Shown here one piece after another: positions 55,894 through 64,000 of a DNA stretch of 64,000 nt. Location: positions 4,836,001 through 4,900,000 of the forward strand of contig NZ_CP030051.1 in NCBI RefSeq assembly GCF_004114975.1. Direction: 5' to 3'. The position numbers and the translations under genes were made by a program. The notes below the pieces were generated by a model. The model was not told where the DNA came from. It was given only the letters and a program-made list of their open reading frames with translations, and did not search any database. Numbering within the stretch: the first letter of the stretch is position 1; each line of letters starts with the position of its first letter. This DNA is from Bradyrhizobium guangdongense (GTDB lineage: Bacteria; Pseudomonadota; Alphaproteobacteria; Rhizobiales; Xanthobacteraceae).

Positions 55894-57114
55894 TCGGGAT
55901 GACGCCAGCCACGCCAAAGCGCCCCTGCCCGCAGCAACCCCCGTCGCGAACGACGCCTGGAGCAGATAGCCCCCAGTCGGAGCTTCCCAGTCCAGCATCT
56001 CGCCGGCCGCGAACATGCCGGGCAATTTGCGGAGCATGAAGTGCTCGTCGAGCTCGCCGAACTCAATCCCGCCCGCGGTCGAGATCGCCCGCTCGATCGG
56101 CGCGGTGCCGGTGAGCCCAACCGGAATCGCATTCACCAGATGCGCCAGCTCCGCCGGTGAGAGCGATGCCAGCGGCCGGCCGGATGCGATGGCCGCCTCC
56201 TGCATCAGGCCGATACCGACCGGTGACAATTGCACCGCCTTGCGCAGGAAATTCGCCAGGGATTGCTTGCCGCGCGTGCCCGACAATCGTGTCGTCAGCG
56301 CATCCGTGCCGAGATCGGGCCGCAATGCGATCGTCAATGTCGCCTGCCCCAGAGCCAGCACCGCTTCGCGCAATTCCGCCGACAGCGCGTAGATCGCGCC
56401 GCCCTCGATCCCGCCCCGGGTGATCATGGCTTCGCCACGCACCGTATGTGCACCGATCGTCAGCGCCACGCCCTTGAGCGGCTGCCCCTCGAACCGGTCG
56501 CGGAAGACGTCGGACCAGGAGACTGTGAAGCCCGAATTCGCCGGCCGGAGCTTCGAGATGATAATGCCTTTCGCGGCGAGCAAATCAACCCACGCGCCAT
56601 CCGAGCCCAGCCGCGGCCAGCTCGCACCACCGAGCGCCAGCAGGCTTGCGGCGGCGGCGATGGCTCGCGGACCATCCGGTGTCTGAAATTGCAGGCGACC
56701 GGTCTCGTCCCAGCCGGTCCAGCGATGCCGGAACGCGAATTGCGCGCCTGACACATCAAGGCGCCGAAGCCAGGCGCGCAGCAAGGGCGAGGCCTTGAAG
56801 CTTTTTGGAAACACTCGTCCGCTGCTGCCGACAAAGGTCAGCTGCCCCAAGCCCGCGCTCCAGTCGCGCAACGCATCAGGCGGAAACGCCTCGACCGCGG
56901 CGCGCAGATGCGGCATTGCCTGCCGGTAGCGGAGAAGGAAATCCGCCAGCGGCTCGCTATGGGTGAGATTGAGCCCGCCGCGGCCGGCCATCAGGAATTT
57001 GCGACCTGCCGACGGCATGGCGTCGTAGATGGTGACGCGGGCACCGCCCTGCGCCAGCACCTCCGCCGCCATCAGCCCGGCGGGACCGGCACCGATGACG
57101 GCGACATCGTTCAG
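55888..57114 (-). CDS. HI0933/TIGR03862-type flavoprotein (BaiN-like), apparent CTG start
   Basis: The protein is 408 aa from a CTG at 57114. FAD binding is shown by VAVIGAGPAGLMAAEVLAQG, then GRKFLMAGRGGLNLTHSEPL, the family signature, and the C-terminal MFAAGEMLDWEAPTGGYLLQ. No ATG, GTG or TTG is in frame between the dinucleotide-fold start and the middle of the upstream SDR gene. The next internal ATG would remove GxGxxG. CTG overlaps the SDR stop (CTGA) and has GGCGGGG upstream, so a rare CTG start with coupled translation is the simplest reading. The enzymatic role is unknown. Confidence 0.82.
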   Translation of the reverse strand: MNDVAVIGAGPAGLMAAEVLAQGGARVTIYDAMPSAGRKFLMAGRGGLNLTHSEPLADFLLRYRQAMPHLRAAVEAFPPDALRDWSAGLGQLTFVGSSGRVFPKSFKASPLLRAWLRRLDVSGAQFAFRHRWTGWDETGRLQFQTPDGPRAIAAAASLLALGGASWPRLGSDGAWVDLLAAKGIIISKLRPANSGFTVSWSDVFRDRFEGQPLKGVALTIGAHTVRGEAMITRGGIEGGAIYALSAELREAVLALGQATLTIALRPDLGTDALTTRLSGTRGKQSLANFLRKAVQLSPVGIGLMQEAAIASGRPLASLSPAELAHLVNAIPVGLTGTAPIERAISTAGGIEFGELDEHFMLRKLPGMFAAGEMLDWEAPTGGYLLQASFATGVAAGRGALAWLASSRS

Positions 57115-58028
57115 AGCTTGATCCCCGCCCGTGCCGCGGCCTGCGCCACGTATTTCTGCGTCTGCTCGAAAGCGCCGGCGAGCGCCTTCGCCTTGGACAT
57201 GTCGCTGATCTCGGCAAAATGCGCGGCGATCGCGTCCGGCGTCCATTCGGACTCCGGCAGGTTGATGCCTTCGCTCTCGAGAATCTTGATCACCGCGAAG
57301 GAGCCGGCGCCGGCGCCCATGATGGTGCGGGTCGGCGCGTCCTCGCTGAGCATGTACTCGACCGCGGGCGTGATCGCGTTCGGCTTCATCAATTGCAGCG
57401 CCTGCGGCGGCAGCAGCTCTTCCGTCATGCGGGTTGCCGCCGTCGGCGAGATGATGTTGACGCGGATATTGTTCTTGCGCCCCTCTTCCGCGAGCACGTT
57501 CATCAGGCCGACCATGCCCGATTTGGCGGCGCCGTAATTGGCCTGGCCGAAATTGCCGTAGAGGCCGGAGGAGGAGGTCGTCAGGACGATGCGGCCGTAA
57601 TTGAGGTCGCGCATGCCGGCCCAGACCGCCTTGCAGCAATAGAACGTGCCGACGAGATGCACGTCCAGCACCTTCTGGAAATCAGCCGCTTCCATTTTGC
57701 CGAACGACTTGTCGCGCAGGATGCCGGCATTGGCACACATGATGTCGACGCTGCCCCACTCCTTGGTGGCGCGCTCGACCATCGCCGTGACCTGTTCGAA
57801 ATTCGACACGTCGGCGCCATCCGCCATCGCGGTGCCGCCGGCTTTGCGGATCTCCTCGACCACGGCTTCAGCCGGCGAGAGCGAGGCGCCGGTGCCGTCG
57901 CGCGCGCCGCCGAAATCGTTGACAACGACCTTCGCGCCGCGGCTCGCGAGACCCAACGCGTGTGCGCGTCCGAGACCATTGCCCGCGCCGGTGACGATGG
58001 CGACGCGTCCGTCGAACCTGATTGCCAT
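57111..58028 (-). CDS. SDR-family 3-hydroxyacyl-CoA dehydrogenase-like protein (17beta-HSD4 type)
   Basis: The protein is 305 aa. The NAD(P) motif is TGAGNGLGRAHA (13-24), then NAG in IMCANAGIL, and the catalytic serine and tyrosine in TSSSGLYGNFGQANYGAAKSG. The acidic residue in VVVNDFGGARDGTG is the mark of the multifunctional beta-oxidation enzyme branch (HSD17B4 dehydrogenase domain). It sits beside a MaoC hydratase and an acyl-CoA synthetase, consistent with acyl-CoA oxidation. The gap to the MaoC gene is filled by a palindrome. Confidence 0.88.
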   Translation of the reverse strand: MAIRFDGRVAIVTGAGNGLGRAHALGLASRGAKVVVNDFGGARDGTGASLSPAEAVVEEIRKAGGTAMADGADVSNFEQVTAMVERATKEWGSVDIMCANAGILRDKSFGKMEAADFQKVLDVHLVGTFYCCKAVWAGMRDLNYGRIVLTTSSSGLYGNFGQANYGAAKSGMVGLMNVLAEEGRKNNIRVNIISPTAATRMTEELLPPQALQLMKPNAITPAVEYMLSEDAPTRTIMGAGAGSFAVIKILESEGINLPESEWTPDAIAAHFAEISDMSKAKALAGAFEQTQKYVAQAAARAGIKL

Positions 58029-58055
58029 TGATTACATCCTGTTCTTCTCTTCCCT

Positions 58056-58182
58056 TCTCCCCTTGTGGGGGAAGGTGGCGCGTAAGCGCCGGATGAGGGG
58101 TATCTCGCCACAGCCGAGTTCGCGGAGAGAGACCCTCACCCGGCTTCGCGTTCCGCGAAGCCACCTCTCCCACAAGGGGAGA
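58056..58182. repeat. Long intergenic inverted repeat
   Basis: Perfect 14-bp arms TCTCCCCTTGTGGG (58056-58069) and CCCACAAGGGGAGA (58169-58182) flank about 100 nt with further internal symmetry. It lies between co-directional operon genes and belongs to a repeat type frequent in rhizobial genomes. Confidence 0.75.
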
Positions 58183-58259
58183 GGGTGACACCGCGCGATT
58201 TGAACAGCTTTTTGAGCAGTGATGGCTTGCCGGGTCAAGCCCGGGACCAACGCCTCAAG

Positions 58260-58736
58260 TCAGGCGATATAGATCAGGCCGAGCCAGTCCGCGACCAGCG
58301 CGGGCTTGTCCTCGCCTTCGATCTCCACGGTCACGTTGGTGCGGGACTGCAGTTCGCCTGGTTTGCGCAGCTTGGCTTCGGCCAGCACAAAGCGGCCGCG
58401 GACGCGCCCGCCCGAGCGTACCGGCGAGATGAAGCGCAGCTTGTCGAAGCCGTAATTGACGCCCATCGTGGTGCCCGCAATCGCCGGCATCACTTCGTAG
58501 GACATCACCGACAACATCGACATGGTCAGGAAACCGTGCGCGATGGTGGTGCCGAACGCCGTCTCCTTGGCCCTCTCGGGATCGACATGGATGAACTGGT
58601 GATCCTCGGTCACATCAGCGAAGGTGTCGATGCGGGGCTGGTCGATCAGGTGCCAGGACGACACGCCGATCTCCTTGCCGACCATCGCCTGATAGGATTC
58701 CAGCGTGATCGGCGGCTTCTTCCAGATTTGGTTCAC
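58260..58736 (-). CDS. MaoC-family (R)-specific enoyl-CoA hydratase-like protein
   Basis: The protein is 158 aa with a single hotdog domain. The hydratase catalytic pair is present in DVTEDHQFIHVDPERA and AHGFLTMSMLSVM. It starts with GTG immediately after the TAA of the acyl-CoA synthetase gene. NodN-like proteins share this size and motif. It probably hydrates an enoyl-CoA formed in the same pathway. Confidence 0.86.
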   Translation of the reverse strand: MNQIWKKPPITLESYQAMVGKEIGVSSWHLIDQPRIDTFADVTEDHQFIHVDPERAKETAFGTTIAHGFLTMSMLSVMSYEVMPAIAGTTMGVNYGFDKLRFISPVRSGGRVRGRFVLAEAKLRKPGELQSRTNVTVEIEGEDKPALVADWLGLIYIA

Positions 58737-60455
58737 TTAAGTCTCACTCCGTGTTTTCGGCAGCTCCGGAAAATCCTCTTCACGGAATTCCCGGCCGCGC
58801 AGCGGATCGTTGCGATCATCGTCGCGTTCGAGCCGTCGTAGCTGCACACGGCGGATTTTGCCAGAGATCGTCTTCGGCAATTCGGTGACGATTTCGAGCC
58901 GGCGGATGCGCTTGAAGGGCGCAAGGCGCGTGTGCAGGTGCTTGAAAATCGAGAGCGCCGTCTCCGGGGTCCGCTCCGCGCCAGCGATCAGCAGCACGAA
59001 TGCCTTGGGGATCGCCAGCCGGATCGGATCGGGGCTCGGCACCACGGCGGCCTCGGCAACGAGTTCATGCTCGAGCAGCACGCTCTCAAGCTCGAACGGG
59101 CTGATCCGGTAGTCCGATGACTTGAACACGTCGTCGGAGCGACCGACGAAGGTGAGATAGCCATCCTCATCTTCGAACACGACGTCGCCGCTGCGATAAA
59201 GCTCGCCCTCGGCGCCCGACAGCTTGCCGTCGTCGCCCTGATAGCCCTGCATCAGGCCGGCGGGCCTGTCAGCACCCAGCAGCAGCGCCACCTCGCCTTC
59301 CTTCGCCGGATGGCCATCGGCATCGCTGACCTGCACGCGATAGCCCGGCAGCGGCCGGCCCATCGAGCCGACCTTGATCTTTTGTCCCGGCGAATTGCCG
59401 GCAAGCGCGGTCGTTTCGGTCTGGCCATAGCCATCGCGGATGGTGAGTCCCCAGGCGGCCTGCACCTGATCGATCACCTCAGGATTGAGCGGCTCGCCGG
59501 CGCCGCAGACTTCGCGCAAGGCAACTTTGAACGAGGCCAGGTTCTCCTGGATGAACAGCCGCCAGACCGTCGGCGGCGCGCACAGCGTCGTGACGCCGCA
59601 GCGCCCGATGGTGGCGAGCAGAGCCTTGGCATCGAAGCGCGGCTGATTGACCACGAACACGGTGGCGCCCGCATTCCAGGGCGCGAAGAAACAGCTCCAG
59701 GCATGCTTGGCCCAGCCGGGCGAGGAGATGTTGAGATGGATGTCTCCGGGCTGCAGCCCGATCCAGTACATGGTCGAGAGATGCCCGACCGGATAGCTGC
59801 GCTGGCTATGTCGCACCAGCTTTGGCTTTGCCGTCGTGCCCGAGGTGAAATAGAGCAGCATCGGGTCGTCGGCATGGGTCGGACCGTCGGGTGTGAAGCT
59901 TTCCGGGGTCTTCGCTGCCTCATCATAGGACAACCAGCCGTCGAACGGTTCGCCGACAACCACGCGCACCACGCCATCGACACCAAGGCTTGCGAATTTC
60001 GCGACCTGGTCCTGCGCGGCAACGACCGCCTTTGCCTTACCGCGATCGAGCCGATCACGCAGCTCGTCCGCGGTGAGCAGCGTGGTCGCGGGTATCACGA
60101 CAACGCCCAGCTTCATCGCCGCGAGCATCGTCTCCCACAGCGGCACGACATTGCCGAGCAGCAGCAGCAGATGATCGCCGCGCTTCAGGCCCCGGGCACG
60201 CAGGAAGTTCGCGACCTGGTTGGAGCGCTTTGAGAGCGCCGCGAAGGACAATTTGGTCTGCTTGTCCTGGGCCGCATCAACAATCCAGAGCGCGGGCCGA
60301 TCCTTGCTGTCCGCATTCGTCGCCAGCTCGGCGTCGAACCAGTCGAGCGCCCAGTTGAAGGGGACCGGATCGGGCCAGCGGAAATCCCTGACCGCTGTCT
60401 CGTAATCCGTGCGGTGAACGAGAAGAAACGCGCGCGCGTCCTGAAATGTCGTCAT
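58737..60455 (-). CDS. AMP-forming acyl-CoA synthetase
   Basis: The protein is 572 aa. The adenylate motif is LLYFTSGTTAKPKLVRHSQR. GYGQTETTALAGN, YRSGDVVFEDEDGYLTFVGR and the catalytic lysine in LPKTISGKIRRVQLR follow, all standard for the ANL superfamily. It resembles medium-chain/short-branched acyl-CoA or acetyl-CoA synthetases. The ATG overlaps the mmsB stop by 1 nt (TAATG). In this valine-type operon it could activate isobutyrate, 3-hydroxyisobutyrate or a related acid; that is inferred. Confidence 0.9.
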   Translation of the reverse strand: MTTFQDARAFLLVHRTDYETAVRDFRWPDPVPFNWALDWFDAELATNADSKDRPALWIVDAAQDKQTKLSFAALSKRSNQVANFLRARGLKRGDHLLLLLGNVVPLWETMLAAMKLGVVVIPATTLLTADELRDRLDRGKAKAVVAAQDQVAKFASLGVDGVVRVVVGEPFDGWLSYDEAAKTPESFTPDGPTHADDPMLLYFTSGTTAKPKLVRHSQRSYPVGHLSTMYWIGLQPGDIHLNISSPGWAKHAWSCFFAPWNAGATVFVVNQPRFDAKALLATIGRCGVTTLCAPPTVWRLFIQENLASFKVALREVCGAGEPLNPEVIDQVQAAWGLTIRDGYGQTETTALAGNSPGQKIKVGSMGRPLPGYRVQVSDADGHPAKEGEVALLLGADRPAGLMQGYQGDDGKLSGAEGELYRSGDVVFEDEDGYLTFVGRSDDVFKSSDYRISPFELESVLLEHELVAEAAVVPSPDPIRLAIPKAFVLLIAGAERTPETALSIFKHLHTRLAPFKRIRRLEIVTELPKTISGKIRRVQLRRLERDDDRNDPLRGREFREEDFPELPKTRSET

Positions 60456-61345
60456 TAAGCTTTCCCGGCTAGTCCCCTAACGTGCTTGATAATTCCGGAA
60501 AAATCCACCCCGCCCTGGCCGGCTGCGTCGAAAGACTGATAGATCTCCTGCGCATGCTTGCCGAGCGGCGTCGCCGCGCCGGCGGCTTTGGCGGCGTCCT
60601 GCGCCAGGGTCAGATCCTTCACCATCAGCGCCGAAGCGAAGCCTGGCTTGTAGTCGTTGTTGGCCGGCGAGGTCGGCACCGGGCCCGGAACCGGGCAATA
60701 GGAGGTCAGCGACCAGCACTGGCCCGACGAGGTCGAGGCGACGTCGAACAGCGCCTGGTACGAGAGCCCGAGCTTTTCGCCGAGTGCAAAAGCTTCGCTC
60801 ACGGCGATCATGGAAATGCCGAGGATCATGTTGTTGCAGATTTTTGCCGCCTGACCCGCGCCGGCGCCGCCGCAATGGACGATCTTCTTGCCCATGTTTT
60901 CCAGCACCGGCTTCGCCGCGGCGAACGCGTTCTCCTCGCCGCCGCACATGAAGGTGAGCGTCGCGCCCTTGGCGCCGCCGGTGCCGCCGGAGACCGGCGC
61001 GTCGACCGAGAGCACGCCGTGCTTGGCCGCGAGCGAATGTGCCTGCCTGGCGCTCTCGACATCGATGGTGGAGCTGTCAATGATCAACGCGCCTTTGGTC
61101 ATGGCGGGAAGGACTTCATTCCACACGCCGAGCACGTGTTTGCCGGCCGGCAGCATGGTGACGACGACATCGGCTCCCTTCGCCGCTCCCGCGGCGCTGT
61201 CCGCGACGCCGGCGCCATCGGCCTTGGCCTGATTGCGGGAGGCTTCGACGAGATCGAAGGCCACCACCTTGTGGCCGGCCTTGACGAGGTTGGCGGCCAT
61301 CGGGCCGCCCATGTTGCCGAGACCGATGAATGCGATCGTGGCCAT
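60455..61345 (-). CDS. mmsB: 3-hydroxyisobutyrate dehydrogenase
   Basis: The protein is 296 aa. The NAD-binding motif FIGLGNMGGPMAANLVKAG is at the N-terminus. DAPVSGGTGGAKGATLTFMC is the substrate-binding signature, and the catalytic lysine lies in GQAAKICNNMILGI. It oxidises 3-hydroxyisobutyrate to methylmalonate semialdehyde in valine breakdown. It lies between the HIBYL-CoA hydrolase and the synthetase, and the next pathway enzyme (mmsA) is first in the same run of genes. Confidence 0.93.
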   Translation of the reverse strand: MATIAFIGLGNMGGPMAANLVKAGHKVVAFDLVEASRNQAKADGAGVADSAAGAAKGADVVVTMLPAGKHVLGVWNEVLPAMTKGALIIDSSTIDVESARQAHSLAAKHGVLSVDAPVSGGTGGAKGATLTFMCGGEENAFAAAKPVLENMGKKIVHCGGAGAGQAAKICNNMILGISMIAVSEAFALGEKLGLSYQALFDVASTSSGQCWSLTSYCPVPGPVPTSPANNDYKPGFASALMVKDLTLAQDAAKAAGAATPLGKHAQEIYQSFDAAGQGGVDFSGIIKHVRGLAGKA

Positions 61346-61372
61346 TGTCGTTTCCTCCGCTTGTGACCTTGA

Positions 61373-62440
61373 TTAGTTGAACTTGAGCTCGTCGGCACCG
61401 ATCTCCGCGAGATATGGCGCCAGCATTTGCGGCGTGACATCCTCGATCCGTGGCGGCGACCAGGAGGGACTGCGATCCTTGTCGATTACGGCGGCGCGCA
61501 CGCCCTCGCGAAAGTCATCGCTGCGGAACACTTCCAGCGCGGCGCGATATTCGCGCACCAGACATTCCTCCAGGCTCGAAGAGGCCCGCGCGAGCCGCAA
61601 GAGCTTCAGCGTCACCACCATGCCGCGCGGGGATTTTTCGTTGAGCGTCTTCAGCGTGGCCAGCGCGAAGTCCGAGCCGTCGCGCTTGAGCGCGGCGAAG
61701 ATGTCCTCCATGCGATCGAAGCCGAACAGCGCGTCGATCAGAGGCTCCTGGGCGGCGACCGGCCCCGCCCTCTCCCCAGTCGCAAAGCCGTTGATCAGCT
61801 TGGTGACCTCGGATGCCATCACGCCCTGACCAACCCTGGTCAGCGCCTCGCGCAGCTCCGGCCATTTGGCTGCAGGCACTACCGCATCCGCGAACTTCGC
61901 ATAGATCGCGTCAGGCCCGTTCATCGTCTGGCCAGTCAAGCCAAAATAGGTGCCGATCTCGCCCGGCGAGCGAGACAATAAATAGGTGCCTCCGACATCG
62001 GGGAAGAAGCCGAGCCCGACCTCGGGCATCGCCAGCTTGGTGCGATCCGTCACGACACGATGGCTCGCATGCGCGGACAAGCCGACGCCGCCGCCCATGA
62101 CGATGCCGTCCATGAAGGCGACATAGGGCTTCGGAAACATCTTGATCCGGGCATTGAGGATGTACTCCTCGCGCCACAGGATCTTGCCGAGATCGCCGCC
62201 AGCCTTCGAACTCTCCCAGAGCGTGCGAATGTCGCCGCCGGCGCACAGGCCGCGCTCGCCGGAGCCCTCCAGCAGGACTACGGCAACGGCGGGATCAGAT
62301 TCGAAACGGTCGAGCGCCTTGTCGATGTCGCGAAACATCTCCAGCGTCACCGCATTGATCGCCTTCGGACGGTTGAGCCTGATGACGCCGACCGCGCCCT
62401 CGACGCGGGCGACGAGATCGCCCTCTTCCGCACCACTCAT
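61373..62440 (-). CDS. 3-hydroxyisobutyryl-CoA hydrolase (HIBCH-type crotonase)
   Basis: The protein is 355 aa, longer than simple enoyl-CoA hydratases, as expected for HIBCH. It has LLEGSGERGLCAGGDIRTLW, VAFMDGIVMGGGVGLSAHAS and the HIBCH-type MPEVGLGFFPDVGGTYLLSR with the catalytic E and D. Its ATG overlaps the acyl-CoA dehydrogenase stop (ATGA). It releases free 3-hydroxyisobutyrate for MmsB. Confidence 0.92.
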   Translation of the reverse strand: MSGAEEGDLVARVEGAVGVIRLNRPKAINAVTLEMFRDIDKALDRFESDPAVAVVLLEGSGERGLCAGGDIRTLWESSKAGGDLGKILWREEYILNARIKMFPKPYVAFMDGIVMGGGVGLSAHASHRVVTDRTKLAMPEVGLGFFPDVGGTYLLSRSPGEIGTYFGLTGQTMNGPDAIYAKFADAVVPAAKWPELREALTRVGQGVMASEVTKLINGFATGERAGPVAAQEPLIDALFGFDRMEDIFAALKRDGSDFALATLKTLNEKSPRGMVVTLKLLRLARASSSLEECLVREYRAALEVFRSDDFREGVRAAVIDKDRSPSWSPPRIEDVTPQMLAPYLAEIGADELKFN

Positions 62441-63582
62441 CGCGCGCCCTCGATCAATTTGCGCGCCACGATGAGCCGCATGACTTCGTTGGTGCCTTCG
62501 AGGATCTGGTGCACGCGCAGATCGCGCACGATCTTCTCGATGCCGTATTCGCTGAGGTAACCGTAGCCGCCATGCAGCTGCAGCGCATGGTTGGCGACTT
62601 CGAAGCCGACATCGGTGCCGAAGCGCTTGGCCATGGCGCACAGCATGGTGGCGTCCGGATCCTTGCGGTCGAGCGCGGCAGCCGCACGCCACAGGAAGGT
62701 GCGCGCGGCCTCCAGTTCGATCGCCATGTCGGCAAGGCGGAACTGCAGCGCCTGGAATTCATCGAGACGCTTTCCAAATGCCTTGCGCTCCTTCATGTAC
62801 GTGCGCGCCTTCTCAAGCGCGGTCTGCGCGCCGCCGAGCGAGCACGCAGTGATGTTGAGGCGTCCGCCATCCAGGCCGGCCATCGCGATCTTGAAGCCGA
62901 CGCCCTCTTCGCTCAGCCTGTTTGCAACAGGCACGCGGGCGTGCTCGAACATCACCGCGCGAGTTGGCTGCGCATTCCAGCCCATCTTGCGCTCATTCGC
63001 ACCGAAGGAGACGCCAGGCGTCTTGCCATCGATGACGAGGGTCGAGATGCCGCCGGGGCCATCGCCGCCGGTGCGTACCATCGCAACCAGGAGATCAGTG
63101 CCTCCGGCGCCCGAGATGAACTGCTTCTGACCGTTAAGGACGTAGTGATCGCCGTCGCGCACGGCGCGCGTGCGCAGCGCAGCAGCATCGGAGCCGGCAC
63201 CGGGCTCGGTCAGGCAGTAGCTCGCGATTAGCTCCATCGAACAGAGCTTCGGCAACCATTGATGGCGCTGGGTGTCGCTGCCGAAGGCATCGATCATCCA
63301 GCTCGCCATGTTGTGGATGGAGATGAAGGCCGAGGTGGTCGGACAGCCCGTCGCCAGCGCCTCGAAGATCAGCGCCGCGTCGAACCGGCTCATCGCGGAT
63401 CCGCCGACGTCGTCGCGGATGTAGATGCCGCCCATCCCGAGTGCGGCAGCCTCGCGCATCACGGCGACGGGAAAATGCTTCTCCTCGTCCCAGCGCAGCG
63501 CGTGCGGCGCGATCTTTTCTGCCGCAAACGCCACCGCCATGTCGCGAACCGCGACCTGATCCTCATTCAGAGCGAACTGCAT
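62437..63582 (-). CDS. Acyl-CoA dehydrogenase (isobutyryl-CoA dehydrogenase-like)
   Basis: The protein is 381 aa, the usual size. Family signatures are SYCLTEPGAGSDAAALRTRA, QFISGAGGTDLLVAMVR and QLHGGYGYLSEYGIEKIVRD with ILEGTNEVMRLI near the end. Position between mmsA and the HIBCH gene supports isobutyryl-CoA as substrate. The start at 63582 is taken as the first residue of the conserved domain; an upstream ATG at 63612 would lie inside a repeat. Confidence 0.91.
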   Translation of the reverse strand: MQFALNEDQVAVRDMAVAFAAEKIAPHALRWDEEKHFPVAVMREAAALGMGGIYIRDDVGGSAMSRFDAALIFEALATGCPTTSAFISIHNMASWMIDAFGSDTQRHQWLPKLCSMELIASYCLTEPGAGSDAAALRTRAVRDGDHYVLNGQKQFISGAGGTDLLVAMVRTGGDGPGGISTLVIDGKTPGVSFGANERKMGWNAQPTRAVMFEHARVPVANRLSEEGVGFKIAMAGLDGGRLNITACSLGGAQTALEKARTYMKERKAFGKRLDEFQALQFRLADMAIELEAARTFLWRAAAALDRKDPDATMLCAMAKRFGTDVGFEVANHALQLHGGYGYLSEYGIEKIVRDLRVHQILEGTNEVMRLIVARKLIEGAR

Positions 63583-63606
63583 CCTGCCGCTACCCTCTTG
63601 CCCCAT

Positions 63607-63728
63607 CGTCATTGCGAGCCACCGGGTCCGCGCGATGCGCGGCCCGACGACAGGCTCCGCGAAGCAATCCAGACTGCCTCAGCCGAAAGTCTCTGGATTG
63701 CTTCGTCGCTACGCTCCTCGCAATGACG
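63607..63728. repeat. Nested intergenic palindrome between mmsA and the acyl-CoA dehydrogenase gene
   Basis: Outer 12-bp arms CGTCATTGCGAG (63607-63618) and CTCGCAATGACG (63717-63728). Inner 13-bp arms GAAGCAATCCAGA (63661-63673) and TCTGGATTGCTTC (63692-63704). It can form one extended hairpin and would be transcribed if the operon is continuous. Confidence 0.78.
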
Positions 63729-63743
63729 GGCTGGGCTATAGTC

Positions 63744-64000
63744 TTACTTCATCGTCGGGATCGAGAACTCCGCACCTTCCTTGACGCCTGACGGCCAGCG
63801 CGAGGTCACCGTCTTGGTCTTGGTGTAGAAGCGAACCGAATCCGGGCCGTGCTGGTTGAGATCGCCGAAGCCCGACTTCTTCCAGCCGCCGAAGGTGTAA
63901 TAGGCGATCGGCACGGGGATCGGCACGTTGATGCCGACCATGCCCACGTTGACCTTGGCCGCGAAGTCGCGGGCGGCGTCGCCATCGCGGGTGAAGATGG
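63744..64000 (-). CDS. mmsA: CoA-acylating methylmalonate-semialdehyde dehydrogenase (C-terminal part)
   Basis: Only the last 85 or so residues are inside the window; the 5' end lies beyond the right edge. The tail [20 protein letters not shown], then [13 protein letters not shown], is diagnostic of MmsA. It converts methylmalonate semialdehyde to propionyl-CoA, the last step of this valine pathway. It is the most upstream gene of the operon seen here. Confidence 0.9.
   Translation of the reverse strand, partial: IFTRDGDAARDFAAKVNVGMVGINVPIPVPIAYYTFGGWKKSGFGDLNQHGPDSVRFYTKTKTVTSRWPSGVKEGAEFSIPTMK

Overview
The window looks like chromosome of a Bradyrhizobium-like alphaproteobacterium (Nitrobacteraceae). 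It is high-GC throughout. It carries a guaA / rsmB / guaB neighbourhood, many acyl-CoA and SDR enzymes, and scattered intergenic palindromes of the kind common in that genus. The species is inferred from gene content, not from a marker gene. I saw no rRNA, tRNA, CRISPR array, insertion sequence or recombinase gene.

Region 1 (1-13.2 kb, all minus strand) holds two nutrient-uptake clusters. The first is ugpB-ugpA-ugpE, a glycerophosphodiester phosphodiesterase, a Tat-exported PhoD phosphatase and a SorC-type regulator that runs off the left edge. It is a glycerol-3-phosphate / phosphodiester scavenging set, but no UgpC ATPase is visible. The second is an AraC regulator, a periplasmic sugar-binding protein, a single-domain ABC ATPase, a permease, an SDR dehydrogenase and an FGGY kinase. 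This reads as import of a polyol or pentose, oxidation to a ketose, then phosphorylation.

Region 2 (13.7-25.3 kb) is the most interesting part. An exact 17-bp direct repeat, whose right copy forms the last codons and stop of guaA, brackets about 11.6 kb of accessory genes. At its centre is an ECF41-type sigma factor (sigma domains fused to a SnoaL-like regulatory domain). I found four copies of the ECF41 promoter pattern (TGTCACR, 15-16 nt, CGTC) in the island. They lie upstream of a thioesterase, an FAD oxidoreductase, the carboxymuconolactone-decarboxylase/sigma operon and an enoyl-CoA hydratase. The island therefore looks like a self-contained, self-controlled redox/detoxification regulon inserted at guaA. 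An ArsR-SRPBCC-MAPEG trio sits at its right end.

Region 3 (25.3-49.2 kb) is mostly core: guaA, small NTF2/cupin proteins, cspA, rsmB, a MAPEG protein, a metallophosphoesterase, a CurA-like reductase, a chemotaxis receptor, guaB, a DHA2 exporter, a response regulator with a hybrid phosphorelay kinase, a TIG-domain autotransporter, rlmE, a Ppx/GppA phosphatase and an orphan form-II CoxL-like molybdenum hydroxylase.

Region 4 (49.3-64 kb) holds a hotdog-fold dehydratase, a YaiI protein, an ABC-F ATPase, a D-threonine-aldolase-like enzyme, a divergent LysR/MFS pair and a long minus-strand valine/branched-acyl catabolic operon: mmsA, acyl-CoA dehydrogenase, 3-hydroxyisobutyryl-CoA hydrolase, mmsB, acyl-CoA synthetase, MaoC, SDR and flavoprotein. 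The flavoprotein appears to start at a CTG codon.
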